Source: JBPOJN01 sp052033505 (GTDB lineage Bacteria; UBA10199; JACPAL01; GCA-016699445). Taken from it: a DNA stretch of 64,000 bases. The position numbers and the translations under genes were made by a program. The stretch covers positions 37,173-101,172 of the forward strand of contig JBPOJN010000020.1 of assembly GCA_052033505.1 (NCBI GenBank), written 5' to 3'. The notes beneath the pieces were generated by a model. That model had not been told where the DNA came from and did not search any database. It worked only from the letters and a program-made list of their open reading frames with translations. Below are positions 49,598 through 58,937 of this stretch, piece after piece (the stretch's first letter is position 1; every line of letters begins with the position of its first letter).

Positions 49598-49615
49598 AGT
49601 TAAGGAATACCGTCT

Positions 49616-52036
49616 ATGTCCGAATCCGCCCAGAAATCGTCCTATGATGCGTCGTCGATCAAGGTCCTCGAGGGCCTCGACGCCGTCCGTAAAAGACCTG
49701 CGATGTACATCGGGTCGACGGGCACGCAGGGCCTTCATCATTTGGTCTATGAAGTCGTCGATAACTCCGTCGACGAATCGCTTGCGGGTTATTGTGACCG
49801 GATCGACGTGATCATTCACATCGACAACTCGATTACCGTCACCGACAACGGCCGCGGCATTCCGGTCGACATGCATCCAACTGAAAAGCGTCCGGCCGCC
49901 GAAGTCGTCCTGACGAAATTGCACGCGGGCGGCAAATTCGACCATTCTTCCTACAAAGTCTCCGGAGGTTTGCACGGCGTCGGCGTTTCTTGCGTAAACG
50001 CTCTGTCCTCGACCTTAGACTTGGAAATTTTCCGCGACGGCATCGTCTATCACCAGACTTACGCGAAAGGCGTACCGCAGATCGATCTGGAGACGACTGG
50101 AAAGACTGAAAAACGCGGCACGAAGGTCACGTTCAAACCCGACGCCGAGATTTTCGAAGCGACCGAATATAGTTTCGATGTCCTCTCCAAGCGTCTGCGT
50201 GAATTGTCGTTCTTGAACAAGGGTTTGAAAATCACGATCATCGACGAACGTTCGGATAAGAGCCACGAGTTTTGTTATGAAGGTGGCATCAAAAGTTTCG
50301 TTGAGTATTTGAACCAGAGCAAGACGCCCTTGCACGACGTCATCCATTTCGAGGCGGAAAAAGACCGTATCATTCTCGAAGTCGCGCTTCAGTACAACGA
50401 CAGTTACAACGAAAATATTTTTTCGTTCGCGAACAACATCAACACGATCGAAGGTGGCACACATCTGACGGGATTCAAATCCGCGATCACGCGCGCGATC
50501 AACCAATACGCCCAGCAGAACAACCTTCTCAAAGACATGAAGGAAAACCCGACCGGCGAAGACGTCCGCGAGGGATTGACCGCCGTCGTGTCGGTGAAGA
50601 TTCCCGATCCGCAGTTCGAAGGACAGACCAAGGGCAAGCTCGGTAACTCCGAGGCCGAAGGCCTGGTCAAGCAGATCGCTTACGAAAAGATCACGGAGTT
50701 TTTGGAAAAACATCCCGGCATCGGGCGCAAGGTCGTCGCGAAGATCGTCGACGCCGCGCGCGCGCGCGAGGCCGCACGTCAGGCGAGGAACTTGGTCCGC
50801 CGCAAAGGCGCCCTCGACATCGGTTCATTGCCCGGAAAACTTGCCGACTGCCAAGAACGCGATCCTGTGCATTCCGAACTTTTCATCGTCGAAGGTGAGT
50901 CCGCCGGCGGCAGTGCCAAGCAAGGCCGCGACCGGCGTAATCAAGCCATTTTGCCTTTGAAGGGTAAAATTTTGAACGTCGAAAAAGCGCGCTTCGATAA
51001 AATGCTGTCTTCCGAGGAAATCCGCGTGATGTTCACCGCCTTGGGCGTGGGCGTCGGCGACGAGAACGGTGTGCAGGATTTATCGAAACTCCGTTATCAC
51101 AGCATTATCATCATGTGCGACGCCGACGTCGACGGTTCCCACATTCGTACCTTGCTCCTGACGTTTTTTTACCGGCAGATGCCGCAGATCGTGAACGGGG
51201 GCCATCTCTACATCGCCCAGCCTCCGCTCTACCGGGTCAAAAAAGGCAAAGCCGAAAAATACCTCAAGGGCGACGTTGAGCTTGAAGACTTGCTGATTGA
51301 TTTGGGTGTCGAGGGTGTGCGGGTGAAGGGCAAGGAAAAGGAAATCTTCGGACAGGATTTGACGCGGCTGACGAAGCAGCTCATGCGCTACCGCCACATC
51401 CTCGATTTGATCCAGAAAAAAGGCGACATGCGCATCATCGACGCCTTTGTGAAGGCCTCCGACATCGACAAGAATCTTCTGAAGGACGGAAAGCGCCTCG
51501 ATTTGGAACTCGACAAAATCGCCGCTTATATCGGACGCCGCTATCCCGAGCTTAAGGACTTCACGATGGATCTCGAGAGGGATCCGGAGCATGAGGCCCA
51601 GAAGATCGTTTATAAAACCGTCTCAAACAACGTCCCCCGCCGCACTGTCCTCGACATCGCATTCTTGAATTCCGCCGAATTGGTAGAGCTCCGGAAAATC
51701 GCGCAGGATTTGAGGTCTTGGTCCGTGGGACCTTTCCGCATCACCGACGCCGAAGAGACGAAGGACTGCGTGGATCTTGATCAGGTCAAGGACTTCATCC
51801 TCGCGCGCGGCCAGCAGGGGCAAGACATTCAACGCTATAAAGGCTTGGGTGAAATGAATCCCCAACAACTCTGGGATACGACGATGAATCCCGAGATCCG
51901 GACTTTGCGCAAAGTCACCGTCGAAGACGCCGTCGAAGCGGATCAGATTTTCACCATCCTCATGGGCGACCAAGTCGAACCGCGCCGTCAATTCATCGAG
52001 AACAACGCACTGACGGTTAAGAATTTGGATATCTGA
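49616..52036 (+). CDS. gyrB: DNA gyrase subunit B
   Basis: GyrB is the ATPase and TOPRIM subunit of gyrase. The 806-residue length is normal. Visible are the GHKL ATP site (VDNSVDESLAGYCD, VTDNGRGIPVDMH, GGLHGVGVSCVNAL), the TOPRIM motifs LFIVEGESAGGSAKQGRDRR and MCDADVDGSHIRTLLLTFFY, and a C-terminal RYKGLGEMNPQQLWDTTMNP. The AAGGA ribosome binding site is 9 bases from the ATG. gyrA is not adjacent. The stop overlaps the next gene's ATG (TGATG). Confidence 0.98.
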   Translation: MSESAQKSSYDASSIKVLEGLDAVRKRPAMYIGSTGTQGLHHLVYEVVDNSVDESLAGYCDRIDVIIHIDNSITVTDNGRGIPVDMHPTEKRPAAEVVLTKLHAGGKFDHSSYKVSGGLHGVGVSCVNALSSTLDLEIFRDGIVYHQTYAKGVPQIDLETTGKTEKRGTKVTFKPDAEIFEATEYSFDVLSKRLRELSFLNKGLKITIIDERSDKSHEFCYEGGIKSFVEYLNQSKTPLHDVIHFEAEKDRIILEVALQYNDSYNENIFSFANNINTIEGGTHLTGFKSAITRAINQYAQQNNLLKDMKENPTGEDVREGLTAVVSVKIPDPQFEGQTKGKLGNSEAEGLVKQIAYEKITEFLEKHPGIGRKVVAKIVDAARAREAARQARNLVRRKGALDIGSLPGKLADCQERDPVHSELFIVEGESAGGSAKQGRDRRNQAILPLKGKILNVEKARFDKMLSSEEIRVMFTALGVGVGDENGVQDLSKLRYHSIIIMCDADVDGSHIRTLLLTFFYRQMPQIVNGGHLYIAQPPLYRVKKGKAEKYLKGDVELEDLLIDLGVEGVRVKGKEKEIFGQDLTRLTKQLMRYRHILDLIQKKGDMRIIDAFVKASDIDKNLLKDGKRLDLELDKIAAYIGRRYPELKDFTMDLERDPEHEAQKIVYKTVSNNVPRRTVLDIAFLNSAELVELRKIAQDLRSWSVGPFRITDAEETKDCVDLDQVKDFILARGQQGQDIQRYKGLGEMNPQQLWDTTMNPEIRTLRKVTVEDAVEADQIFTILMGDQVEPRRQFIENNALTVKNLDI

Positions 52037-52317
52037 TGAAACTTAAGAAAGAAGAAATCGCCAAAATCTCACGATTGATCGCATCGCATCTGACGGCTGC
52101 GAAGTTATGGGAATTAAAAATCGGCGAGGATAAGGTCGTCGCCCGGATCGAAGTCATCATCGGCAAAAACATCGACGAAGAAGCCGCGATCGAAGAAGAA
52201 GTCAAAAAGCTCATGGATCAGTATCGTGACCAGATCGGCTCGGGCGCTATTGATCCGCAGAAAGCTTACATGATGATCAAGAAGCAGGTCGCGAAAGAGA
52301 GGAAATTCGTTTTGTGA
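52036..52317 (+). CDS. DUF507 family protein, first copy
   Basis: A 93-residue helical protein of the DUF507 family, common in deltaproteobacteria, Aquificae and Nitrospirae. Function is unknown. It begins MKLKKEEIAKISRLIASHL and has the family features IEEEVKKLMDQYRDQI and AYMMIKKQVAKERKF. The start overlaps the gyrB stop by one base (TGATG), so it is translationally coupled to gyrB. A paralogue follows. Confidence 0.85.
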   Translation: MKLKKEEIAKISRLIASHLTAAKLWELKIGEDKVVARIEVIIGKNIDEEAAIEEEVKKLMDQYRDQIGSGAIDPQKAYMMIKKQVAKERKFVL

Positions 52318-52378
52318 CCAAGGCCAAGACCATACACATCGAAGGGCCGCGGGAATGGTTGGAGCGGAGGCGGAAACC

Positions 52379-52663
52379 ATGAAATTCTCCGACGACCGCC
52401 TCTCGCATTTGGCCCACATCATCCACAAAGGTTTGATCGACGGCGCGCTGAAAGATCAAGTCAGCTATACCGACGCCGACAAGGCTCATCACGAGATCAA
52501 AAAAACATTGATCGAATATTTCAAGACGGAAGACGTCGCCGATCAAGCCGCGCGCGAAAAAGTCGCGAGTTTGAAACGCGGCGTGCCAGAGGGCAGCCGA
52601 GAGTGGGACATCCTCTACCGCAAATATTTCGAGGAAGAGATGTCCAAACGGGGGCGTTCATGA
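52379..52663 (+). CDS. DUF507 family protein, second copy
   Basis: The 94-residue second DUF507 paralogue, beginning MKFSDDRLSHLAHIIHKGLI and containing EIKKTLIEYFKTED and VPEGSREWDILYRKYFEEEM near the end. The ATG at 52379 is preferred over an upstream GTG by its GGAGG-type site and by alignment with the first copy. The tandem pair in one operon with gyrB suggests a linked role, unknown. It overlaps the next gene by 4 bases. Confidence 0.85.
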   Translation: MKFSDDRLSHLAHIIHKGLIDGALKDQVSYTDADKAHHEIKKTLIEYFKTEDVADQAAREKVASLKRGVPEGSREWDILYRKYFEEEMSKRGRS

Positions 52664-53196
52664 GTGACGGCGTTCAAAACGCGTCCACACCCGGCGACGC
52701 CGGCATGGAAGCCGAAATCCTGCCGCCGGATACGTCCCATCTCTCGCAGGAGTTTCCCGAACTTATCGAATGCGCGCCGTGTAAGCGCCCATACCGCACG
52801 CAGCAACTGCGCACGCACGTGAACACGCTCCTAACCGAGATCGCCCTCTCCTGCCACCGCTGCAAAAAAGTCCTGATCCAGATGCGCCTCAAAGACTGGT
52901 ACGATCATTACATCCAAGGCCAGCCTCATCAGTTCGATCTCGACCGACACGGCTTCGTGCACAAAGACCCGCGCGATATTTACCAACCGCCCGCGCCGAA
53001 ACCGAACCCTTTCGATGAAATGCTCAAAGCGGGTGCGAACCATAACCGGCCTTCTTCCGGTCCTAACAGACCCAATAGGCCCAATAATTCGGGGCAAGGT
53101 CAACGCGACGGCGGACGCCCTTCTTCCTCTTCCAATCGCAACCGTAACCGCAATCGCAACCGCCGCTCCCGTTCTTCCGGCCGCCGCCCTTCTTAA
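52660..53196 (+). CDS. Zinc-ribbon protein with Asn/Arg/Ser-rich disordered tail (178 aa)
   Basis: A protein of unknown function. Residues about 30-75 hold two Cys pairs (CAPCKRPY and CHRCKK, about 29 residues apart) that could bind zinc. From about residue 105 the tail is disordered, with NRPSSGPNRPNRPNN and RNRNRNRNRRSRSSGR, a form typical of RNA-binding proteins. It starts with an ATGA overlap with the DUF507 gene and is likely the last gene of the dnaN-gyrB operon. A nucleic-acid role is inferred. Confidence 0.65.
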   Translation: MSDGVQNASTPGDAGMEAEILPPDTSHLSQEFPELIECAPCKRPYRTQQLRTHVNTLLTEIALSCHRCKKVLIQMRLKDWYDHYIQGQPHQFDLDRHGFVHKDPRDIYQPPAPKPNPFDEMLKAGANHNRPSSGPNRPNRPNNSGQGQRDGGRPSSSSNRNRNRNRNRRSRSSGRRPS

Positions 53197-53265
53197 TTTC
53201 GCAAAACGCTTTTTGAAGATTCGTTTTCGAATTCGTGATAGTCACGCGTCCAAGGGGGATTGCTT

Positions 53266-53733
53266 ATGCCACTCGCAGAACAATGTCAGTCGTCCGGACG
53301 CAAGTGTTGCGCTCTGACGATCGTCCGTATCGTACTCGGCGTCATTTTCTTCATGCACGGGGCACAAAAAGTATTGGGTTGGTTCGAAGGTCCTGGTCTT
53401 CAGACTTTCGTTGGTATGATGACACAGATGGGGACGCCCGCGGTCTTGGCTTATGCGGTGGCGTTCGGGGAACTCTTGGGCGGATTGGGATTGATCGCAG
53501 GGCTTCTTTCTCGCGTAGCCGCGGGAGGCGTCGGCATTATTATGATCGGCGCGATCGTCACGGTTCACTGGAAAAACGGATTTTTCCTGAATTGGTTTCT
53601 AACGCCGGGCAAGGGACACGGTTACGAATACAACCTAGCCTTGATCGCGATGAGTCTGGGAGTCGTTTTGGGTGGATCCGGCTGCCTCGCCCTCGATCGG
53701 CTTTTCTGTAAAAACTGCCCTATAGAAGACTAA
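53266..53733 (+). CDS. DoxX family membrane protein
   Basis: A 155-residue four-helix membrane protein of the DoxX family. It shows RIVLGVIFFMHGAQKVLGWF, the characteristic early motif, then AVAFGELLGGLGLIAGLLSR and a GHGYEYNLALIAMSLGVVLG segment. Some members act in respiratory or thiol-redox membrane complexes; the role is not known here. Cys-rich ends (RKCCALTI, LFCKNCPIED) are notable. It converges on atpC with a 4-base overlap. Confidence 0.87.
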   Translation: MPLAEQCQSSGRKCCALTIVRIVLGVIFFMHGAQKVLGWFEGPGLQTFVGMMTQMGTPAVLAYAVAFGELLGGLGLIAGLLSRVAAGGVGIIMIGAIVTVHWKNGFFLNWFLTPGKGHGYEYNLALIAMSLGVVLGGSGCLALDRLFCKNCPIED

Positions 53734-53996
53734 GCGGCCGCGGGAATTTCGACGGCGTCGGCCAAAATCGTCACGTGATCCTTGCGTACTTCGGCGAAGC
53801 CGCCGCGCACTTGAATGGATTTCGCGCGTCCCGCCTGGACGTAGGTCAAAGCACCTTCACCCAATTGCGTAAGTAGGGTCGTATGTCCCGGAAGAATTCC
53901 GATTTCGCCCAAGGCGCCCGGTGCCGTCAGCTCGTCGACCTCTTCTTTGAGGACCAAGCGGTCGGGTGTCACGATTTCGAGTGTGAGTTTGGCCAT
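53730..53996 (-). CDS. atpC: ATP synthase F1 epsilon subunit, N-terminal barrel only
   Basis: Epsilon links gamma to the c-ring and, in many bacteria, inhibits ATP hydrolysis via two C-terminal helices. This protein has 88 residues and is only the N-terminal beta barrel (LTLEIVTPDRLVLKEEVDEL, ILPGHTTLLTQL), ending AVEIPAAA. The C-terminal helical domain of about 50 residues is absent. Similarly short epsilons are known in Chlorobi. It is the last gene of the leftward ATP synthase operon. The end overlaps the DoxX gene by 4 bases. Confidence 0.93.
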   Translation of the reverse strand: MAKLTLEIVTPDRLVLKEEVDELTAPGALGEIGILPGHTTLLTQLGEGALTYVQAGRAKSIQVRGGFAEVRKDHVTILADAVEIPAAA

Positions 53997-54011
53997 AAAA
54001 TTAAATGCGAT

Positions 54012-55433
54012 TTAAGCCGCCAACTTCTGGGCCTTCGCGATCGCTTCTTCGATCGTTCCAACCAAGTAAAACGCTTGTTCCGGCAGGTCGTCATGCTTGC
54101 CTTCGACGATTTCCTTGAACGCGCGGACCGTGTCGGCAACCTTCACGTACTTGCCTTCGAGGCCGGTGAACTGCGCTGCGACGAAGAACGGTTGCGACAA
54201 GAATTTCTGGATCTTACGCGCGCGCGCCACGAGGAGTTTGTCGTCTTCGGACAATTCGTCCATGCCCAAGATCGCGATGATGTCCTGAAGGTCTTTGTAG
54301 CGCTGCAAGATTTTCTGCACGTCACGAGCGACTTTATAATGCTCTTCGCCAACGACTTGCGGGGTCAAGATGCGCGAGGTCGAATCGAGCGGATCGACGG
54401 CGGGATAGATGCCCAACTCGGCGATCTGGCGCGAGAGAACGGTCGTCGCGTCCAAGTGCGCGAAGGCCGTGGCCGGCGCGGGATCGGTCAAGTCGTCGGC
54501 AGGCACGTAGATGGCCTGGACCGACGTGATGGAGCCCTTGGTCGTCGTCGTGATGCGTTCCTGCAATTCACCCAAGTCGGTGGACAACGTCGGCTGGTAA
54601 CCGACGGCCGACGGGATGCGTCCTAGAAGCGCGGACACTTCGGACCCTGCCTGCGTGAAACGGAAGATATTGTCGACAAACAGAAGCACGTCCTGGCGTT
54701 CTTCGTCGCGGAAATATTCAGCGACGGTCAAGGCGGACAGACCGACGCGGGCACGCGCCCCCGGCGGCTCGTTCATCTGGCCGTACACTAAGCAGGTCTT
54801 CGCGATGACACCGGAATCTTTCATTTCATGCCAAAGATCGTTGCCCTCGCGCGTACGCTCACCGACGCCGGCGAAGACGGAGAAACCACCGTGCTTGGTG
54901 CCGACGTTGTTGATGAGTTCCATGATCAAGACGGTTTTACCGACGCCGGCACCGCCGAAGAGGCCGATCTTACCACCGCGAGCATAAGGAGCGAGGAGGT
55001 CGACGACCTTGATGCCGGTCTCGAACATCTGAACCTGCGTGCTCTGCTCGGTGAATTTCGGGGCCGCGCGATGGATCGGGTAGGATTTTTTCGCGTTCAC
55101 GGGACCGGCTTCGTCGACCGGGGCTCCGACGACGTTCAAAATACGGCCCAAGACTTCTTTGCCGACCGGCATCTGGATGCCCGCGCCGGTGTTGATGACT
55201 TCGGCGCCGCGCACCAAGCCTTCGGTGGAATCCATGGCCACGCATCGCACGGTGTCTTCGCCCAGATGCTGGGCTACTTCGACGATGAGGTTCCAGGGTT
55301 GGTCGTTGATATTGGGATTCGTCACCTTCAAGGCGGTGTAGATTTCCGGAAGATGCGAGGACGGGAACTGCACGTCCAAGACGGGTCCGATGACCTGGGT
55401 GACTTTGCCTTTAGCGAGTTCTTTTTCCGACAT
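54012..55433 (-). CDS. atpD: ATP synthase F1 beta subunit
   Basis: The catalytic subunit of the F1 head. The 473-residue protein carries the Walker A GLFGGAGVGKTVLIMELINN, the catalytic GVGERTREGNDLW Glu region, DVLLFVDNIFRFTQAGSEVS (Walker B) and the DELSE-type ILGMDELSEDDKLL. It is in the order H-A-G-D-C with conserved spacing of 15-22 bases to its neighbours. Confidence 0.98.
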   Translation of the reverse strand: MSEKELAKGKVTQVIGPVLDVQFPSSHLPEIYTALKVTNPNINDQPWNLIVEVAQHLGEDTVRCVAMDSTEGLVRGAEVINTGAGIQMPVGKEVLGRILNVVGAPVDEAGPVNAKKSYPIHRAAPKFTEQSTQVQMFETGIKVVDLLAPYARGGKIGLFGGAGVGKTVLIMELINNVGTKHGGFSVFAGVGERTREGNDLWHEMKDSGVIAKTCLVYGQMNEPPGARARVGLSALTVAEYFRDEERQDVLLFVDNIFRFTQAGSEVSALLGRIPSAVGYQPTLSTDLGELQERITTTTKGSITSVQAIYVPADDLTDPAPATAFAHLDATTVLSRQIAELGIYPAVDPLDSTSRILTPQVVGEEHYKVARDVQKILQRYKDLQDIIAILGMDELSEDDKLLVARARKIQKFLSQPFFVAAQFTGLEGKYVKVADTVRAFKEIVEGKHDDLPEQAFYLVGTIEEAIAKAQKLAA

Positions 55434-55455
55434 AACTTCTCTCCTTAAAGTAAAT

Positions 55456-56343
55456 TTACTTTTTCAACGACTCGGCGCCGCTGATGATTTCCATTAATTC
55501 TTTGGTGATGACGGCCTGACGCAGGCGGTTCATCTGGAGCGTGAGGCTTCCGATCATTTCGACAGAGTTCCGCGTCGCATTATCCATCGCAACCATGCGC
55601 GCGCCGAATTCCCCCGCGATCGATTCGAGGAACGCACGGTGTATCATCGTGGCCAAGGCCCGAGGCACCAGTTCATTCAAGATCGCTTCGCGCGACGGCT
55701 CGTAAATATAATCGGGAATGTATTCGGACGATGCCTGCACTTCGGGCGCCGCCGCTACGGTCACGGACAAGGGTAATATTCTGTCGATCTTCACTTCCTG
55801 CGAAATGGCCGAATGGAAAAAATTATAGACCAAATAACATTCGTCGAAGCGGCCTTCTTTGAAACCCGCGATCAGGTCTTCAGCGATCTTGAGCGACTCT
55901 TCGAACGGATGCTGATCGAGGATGCCGGTGATGATGTTCTGCGGCTCGCGCTTGCGAGACCTCAAGAAATCACGGCCTTTTTTGCCGACGACCGTGATGT
56001 TGATTTCCGGGATCGTAAGCGACTTTTCTTTCAAAAACTTTTCGGCCTTGCGCAGGAGGTTTCCGTTGAAACCGCCACAGAGGCCGCGGTCGGAGGTCAG
56101 GATCAAGAACTCGGCTTTTTTCACTTCGTCGTGCGCGCGGAAGATCGGATGCGCTTTTTCGCCGACGGTTTGCACGAGGTTCTGCAGGAGCTCGTTCATC
56201 TTGCCGGAGTACGGGCGCGCCGCGGTCAAACGCGTCTGGGCGCGCCGCAGTTTCGCCGCGGCCACCATCTTCATGGCCTTCGTGATCTTCTGCGTATTCT
56301 TCACCGAAGCGATACGTTTCCGGATTGTCTTAATCGTCGCCAA
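55456..56343 (-). CDS. atpG: ATP synthase F1 gamma subunit
   Basis: The central rotor shaft of F1. The 295-residue protein has the long N-terminal helix RKRIASVKNTQKITKAMKMV, the LTSDRGLCGGFNGNL fold core and the C-terminal helix MVAMDNATRNSVEMIGSLTL. Length and blocks are normal. Confidence 0.97.
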   Translation of the reverse strand: MATIKTIRKRIASVKNTQKITKAMKMVAAAKLRRAQTRLTAARPYSGKMNELLQNLVQTVGEKAHPIFRAHDEVKKAEFLILTSDRGLCGGFNGNLLRKAEKFLKEKSLTIPEINITVVGKKGRDFLRSRKREPQNIITGILDQHPFEESLKIAEDLIAGFKEGRFDECYLVYNFFHSAISQEVKIDRILPLSVTVAAAPEVQASSEYIPDYIYEPSREAILNELVPRALATMIHRAFLESIAGEFGARMVAMDNATRNSVEMIGSLTLQMNRLRQAVITKELMEIISGAESLKK

Positions 56344-56359
56344 AGGAATTCCTTAAAAT

Positions 56360-57877
56360 TTAAACCGCGAAATGGGTTTTGAATTCGTCCAAAGCCGCGT
56401 TGATTTTTTTCTTGATACCGTCGTCCAAAGCTTTTTTATCAGTCAATTCCTTCACGACCGCCGCATGCTTGGTTTCCAGGTAGAGGAACATTTCATTCAA
56501 GAACTTCTGTCCCTTGTCGACGGGATACGCGTCCAAATAACCGGCCGTCGCGGCGTAGATCGACAAGACCTGACGGATGACGTCCATCGGCTGATACTGT
56601 CCCTGCTTGAGGATTTCGACCAAGCGCGCACCGCGGCTCAACTGCTGCTGCGTGGCCTTATCGAGATCACTGCCGAACTGTGCGAAGGCCGCGAGCTCAC
56701 GGTATTGCGCGAGTTCGAGACGGAGCGTACCGGCGACTTGTTTCATGGCCTTGATCTGGGCGTTGCCGCCGACGCGGGAGACCGAAAGACCGACGTTCAC
56801 GGCCGGACGGACGCCGGCGTAGAAGAGATCGGTTTCGAGATAGATCTGACCGTCGGTGATCGAGATGACGTTGGTCGGGATGTACGCGGACACGTCGCCG
56901 GCTTGGGTTTCGATGACGGGCAAGGCCGTTAGAGACCCGCCGCCGCGTGCGTCGGACAATTTCGCGGCGCGTTCAAGTAAACGGGAGTGCACGTAAAAGA
57001 CGTCTCCGGGGAAGGCTTCGCGTCCCGGAGGGCGGCGCAAGAGCAAGGAAAGTTGGCGATACGCGACGGCGTGTTTCGAAAGATCGTCATAAACGATCAA
57101 GGCGTGCTTGCCGTTGTCGCGATAATATTCCGCCATCGCGCAGCCGGAGTACGGAGCCAAAAATTGTAACGGAGCGGAGTCGGAGGCGTTGGCCGCGATG
57201 ACGGTCGTATATTCCATCGCGCCGGACGTCTTCAAACGATCCATGACCTGGGCGACCGTCGACTGCTTCTGACCGATGGCGACGTAGAAGCAATGAACGC
57301 CTTTGCCTTTTTGATTGATGATGGTGTCGACCGCGATGGCGGTCTTTCCGGTCTGGCGGTCGCCGATGATGAGCTCGCGCTGACCGCGGCCGATCGGGAT
57401 CATGGCGTCGATGGCCTTCAGTCCCGTCTGCAAGGGTTCGTTGACACTCTTTCTTTCGACGATGCCGGGGGCCTTCACTTCGATACGGCGGTTTTCGGTG
57501 GCTGCGATCGGGCCGAGACCGTCGATAGGTTCGCCCAAGGCGTCGACCACGCGGCCCATGAGGGCGTCACCGACGGGAACTTCGGCGATGCGGCCCGTAC
57601 GGCGGACTTGATCGCCTTCTTTGATCTCGGAGTCGTGACCCATGACGGCGATACCGACGTTGTCCTCTTCGAGGTTTAAGACGATGCCGCGGATGTTGTG
57701 TGAAAACTCCACCAGCTCGCCGGCCATGACTTTTTCGAGACCGTGCACGCGGGCGATGCCGTCGCCGACCGATAGGACCGTGCCCGTCTCGGAGACTTCG
57801 ACTTTCTTCCCGTAGTCGCGGATTTGTTTCCGCAGGATGGAGCTGATTTCTTCGGCTTTGATCGCGGTGCTTTCCAT
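56360..57877 (-). CDS. atpA: ATP synthase F1 alpha subunit
   Basis: The non-catalytic nucleotide-binding subunit of F1. The 505-residue length is normal. The Walker A is LIIGDRQTGKTAIAVDTI. Other blocks are RTGRIAEVPVGDALMGRVVD and HALIVYDDLSKHAVAYRQLS (with the arginine-finger region later). It is 4 bases from atpH. Confidence 0.98.
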   Translation of the reverse strand: MESTAIKAEEISSILRKQIRDYGKKVEVSETGTVLSVGDGIARVHGLEKVMAGELVEFSHNIRGIVLNLEEDNVGIAVMGHDSEIKEGDQVRRTGRIAEVPVGDALMGRVVDALGEPIDGLGPIAATENRRIEVKAPGIVERKSVNEPLQTGLKAIDAMIPIGRGQRELIIGDRQTGKTAIAVDTIINQKGKGVHCFYVAIGQKQSTVAQVMDRLKTSGAMEYTTVIAANASDSAPLQFLAPYSGCAMAEYYRDNGKHALIVYDDLSKHAVAYRQLSLLLRRPPGREAFPGDVFYVHSRLLERAAKLSDARGGGSLTALPVIETQAGDVSAYIPTNVISITDGQIYLETDLFYAGVRPAVNVGLSVSRVGGNAQIKAMKQVAGTLRLELAQYRELAAFAQFGSDLDKATQQQLSRGARLVEILKQGQYQPMDVIRQVLSIYAATAGYLDAYPVDKGQKFLNEMFLYLETKHAAVVKELTDKKALDDGIKKKINAALDEFKTHFAV

Positions 57878-57881
57878 AAAT

Positions 57882-58436
57882 TTATCCTCTTAAAATGCTT
57901 TCTTGGACCTTTTCCAATTCCCTGCGGACCGATCCGTCGTAAACCGTGTGCCCGACCTCAAGGACCATGCCGCCCAATAACGACGCGTCTTCCACACCGC
58001 GTGCGACGATCTTCTTCGAAAGTTTCTGCGAAAGGACTTTTTCGACGTTGCCCAAAAGATCCGGTGTCGGCGCCTGCGGCGTCGTGACCGTCACACGCAC
58101 GATGCCCAACAGCTCGTCCTGCAACTGCTGATATTCCTGCGCGATCTCGGCAAGCAACTGGACGCGTTCCTTCTGGACAAGCAGCGATAAAAAATTCTTC
58201 AGGAAGACGTTGAGTTTCAAGGCCTCACCGATCTGAGTGGCCGCAGCGATGCGTTCTTCATGAGAGAGATGGTCGTTCGACAGAGTTTCGAGGGCGGTCT
58301 CCTCGCCTTTATCACCGGAGGTCAAAGTGCCGACCAAGTCCTGAAGTTCGCACCCGAAATTCTCGACGGACTTTTCTTCCTTCGCGATTTCGAAAAGCGC
58401 GCGCGCATAGCGCCTGGGTAGGGATCCCGACATCAT
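57882..58436 (-). CDS. atpH: ATP synthase F1 delta subunit
   Basis: The stator cap connecting F1 to the b subunits. The 184-residue protein begins LPRRYARALFEIAKEEKSVE and ends with the C-terminal domain containing LGGMVLEVGHTVYDGSVRRE, as usual. It overlaps atpF by 4 bases (ATGA). Confidence 0.94.
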   Translation of the reverse strand: MMSGSLPRRYARALFEIAKEEKSVENFGCELQDLVGTLTSGDKGEETALETLSNDHLSHEERIAAATQIGEALKLNVFLKNFLSLLVQKERVQLLAEIAQEYQQLQDELLGIVRVTVTTPQAPTPDLLGNVEKVLSQKLSKKIVARGVEDASLLGGMVLEVGHTVYDGSVRRELEKVQESILRG

Positions 58437-58936
58437 AAGACGCTCCCGCGAGCCGCTTGCTCGACGCCCTTTAGATAGCCTTCGGTCAAGCGCGTCTGAT
58501 CCGCACTGTTCATGGATTCCTTGATCAGGGCCGCCGCGGATTCGACGGCGGATTTCGCCGTCTGTACTTTCAATGTCTCGCGGGCCTTCTGCAATTCTTG
58601 CTTCGCAATTTTCTCACCGTCGGATTTGACTTGAGCTGACAACGCCAAAGCTTCTTCGATGAGCTTCGATTTTTCGTGGTCGCCTTCGCGTTGGAAATTC
58701 AACACGATATTTCTCGCGTCGTCTTCCGCGGAGGAAGCTTTACGGCTCCACTCGTCGTATTTTAGACGCGCTTCGTGCGCGAGGCGCTCGGACTCGCCCA
58801 GGCGGAGTTTCAGGTCCTCCGACCGCGAAACCCAAAAAGCCGCCACGGGTTTTCTCAAGAAAAACACGAGTAGTCCCACGAAAATTACGAAATTGATGGC
58901 GCTCCAGTGGATGCCGGCATGAAGAAGCTCTTCCAT
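58433..58936 (-). CDS. atpF: ATP synthase F0 b subunit
   Basis: A 167-residue stator stalk protein with an N-terminal membrane helix (INFVIFVGLLVFFLRKPVAA) and a long charged helix (ESERLAHEARLKYDEWSRKA) extending to F1. It is the second of two b-type subunits in the operon and would pair with the one upstream. The atpB (a) and atpE (c) genes are not in the window, so F0 is completed elsewhere. Confidence 0.9.
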   Translation of the reverse strand: MEELLHAGIHWSAINFVIFVGLLVFFLRKPVAAFWVSRSEDLKLRLGESERLAHEARLKYDEWSRKASSAEDDARNIVLNFQREGDHEKSKLIEEALALSAQVKSDGEKIAKQELQKARETLKVQTAKSAVESAAALIKESMNSADQTRLTEGYLKGVEQAARGSVL

Positions 58937-58937
58937 G

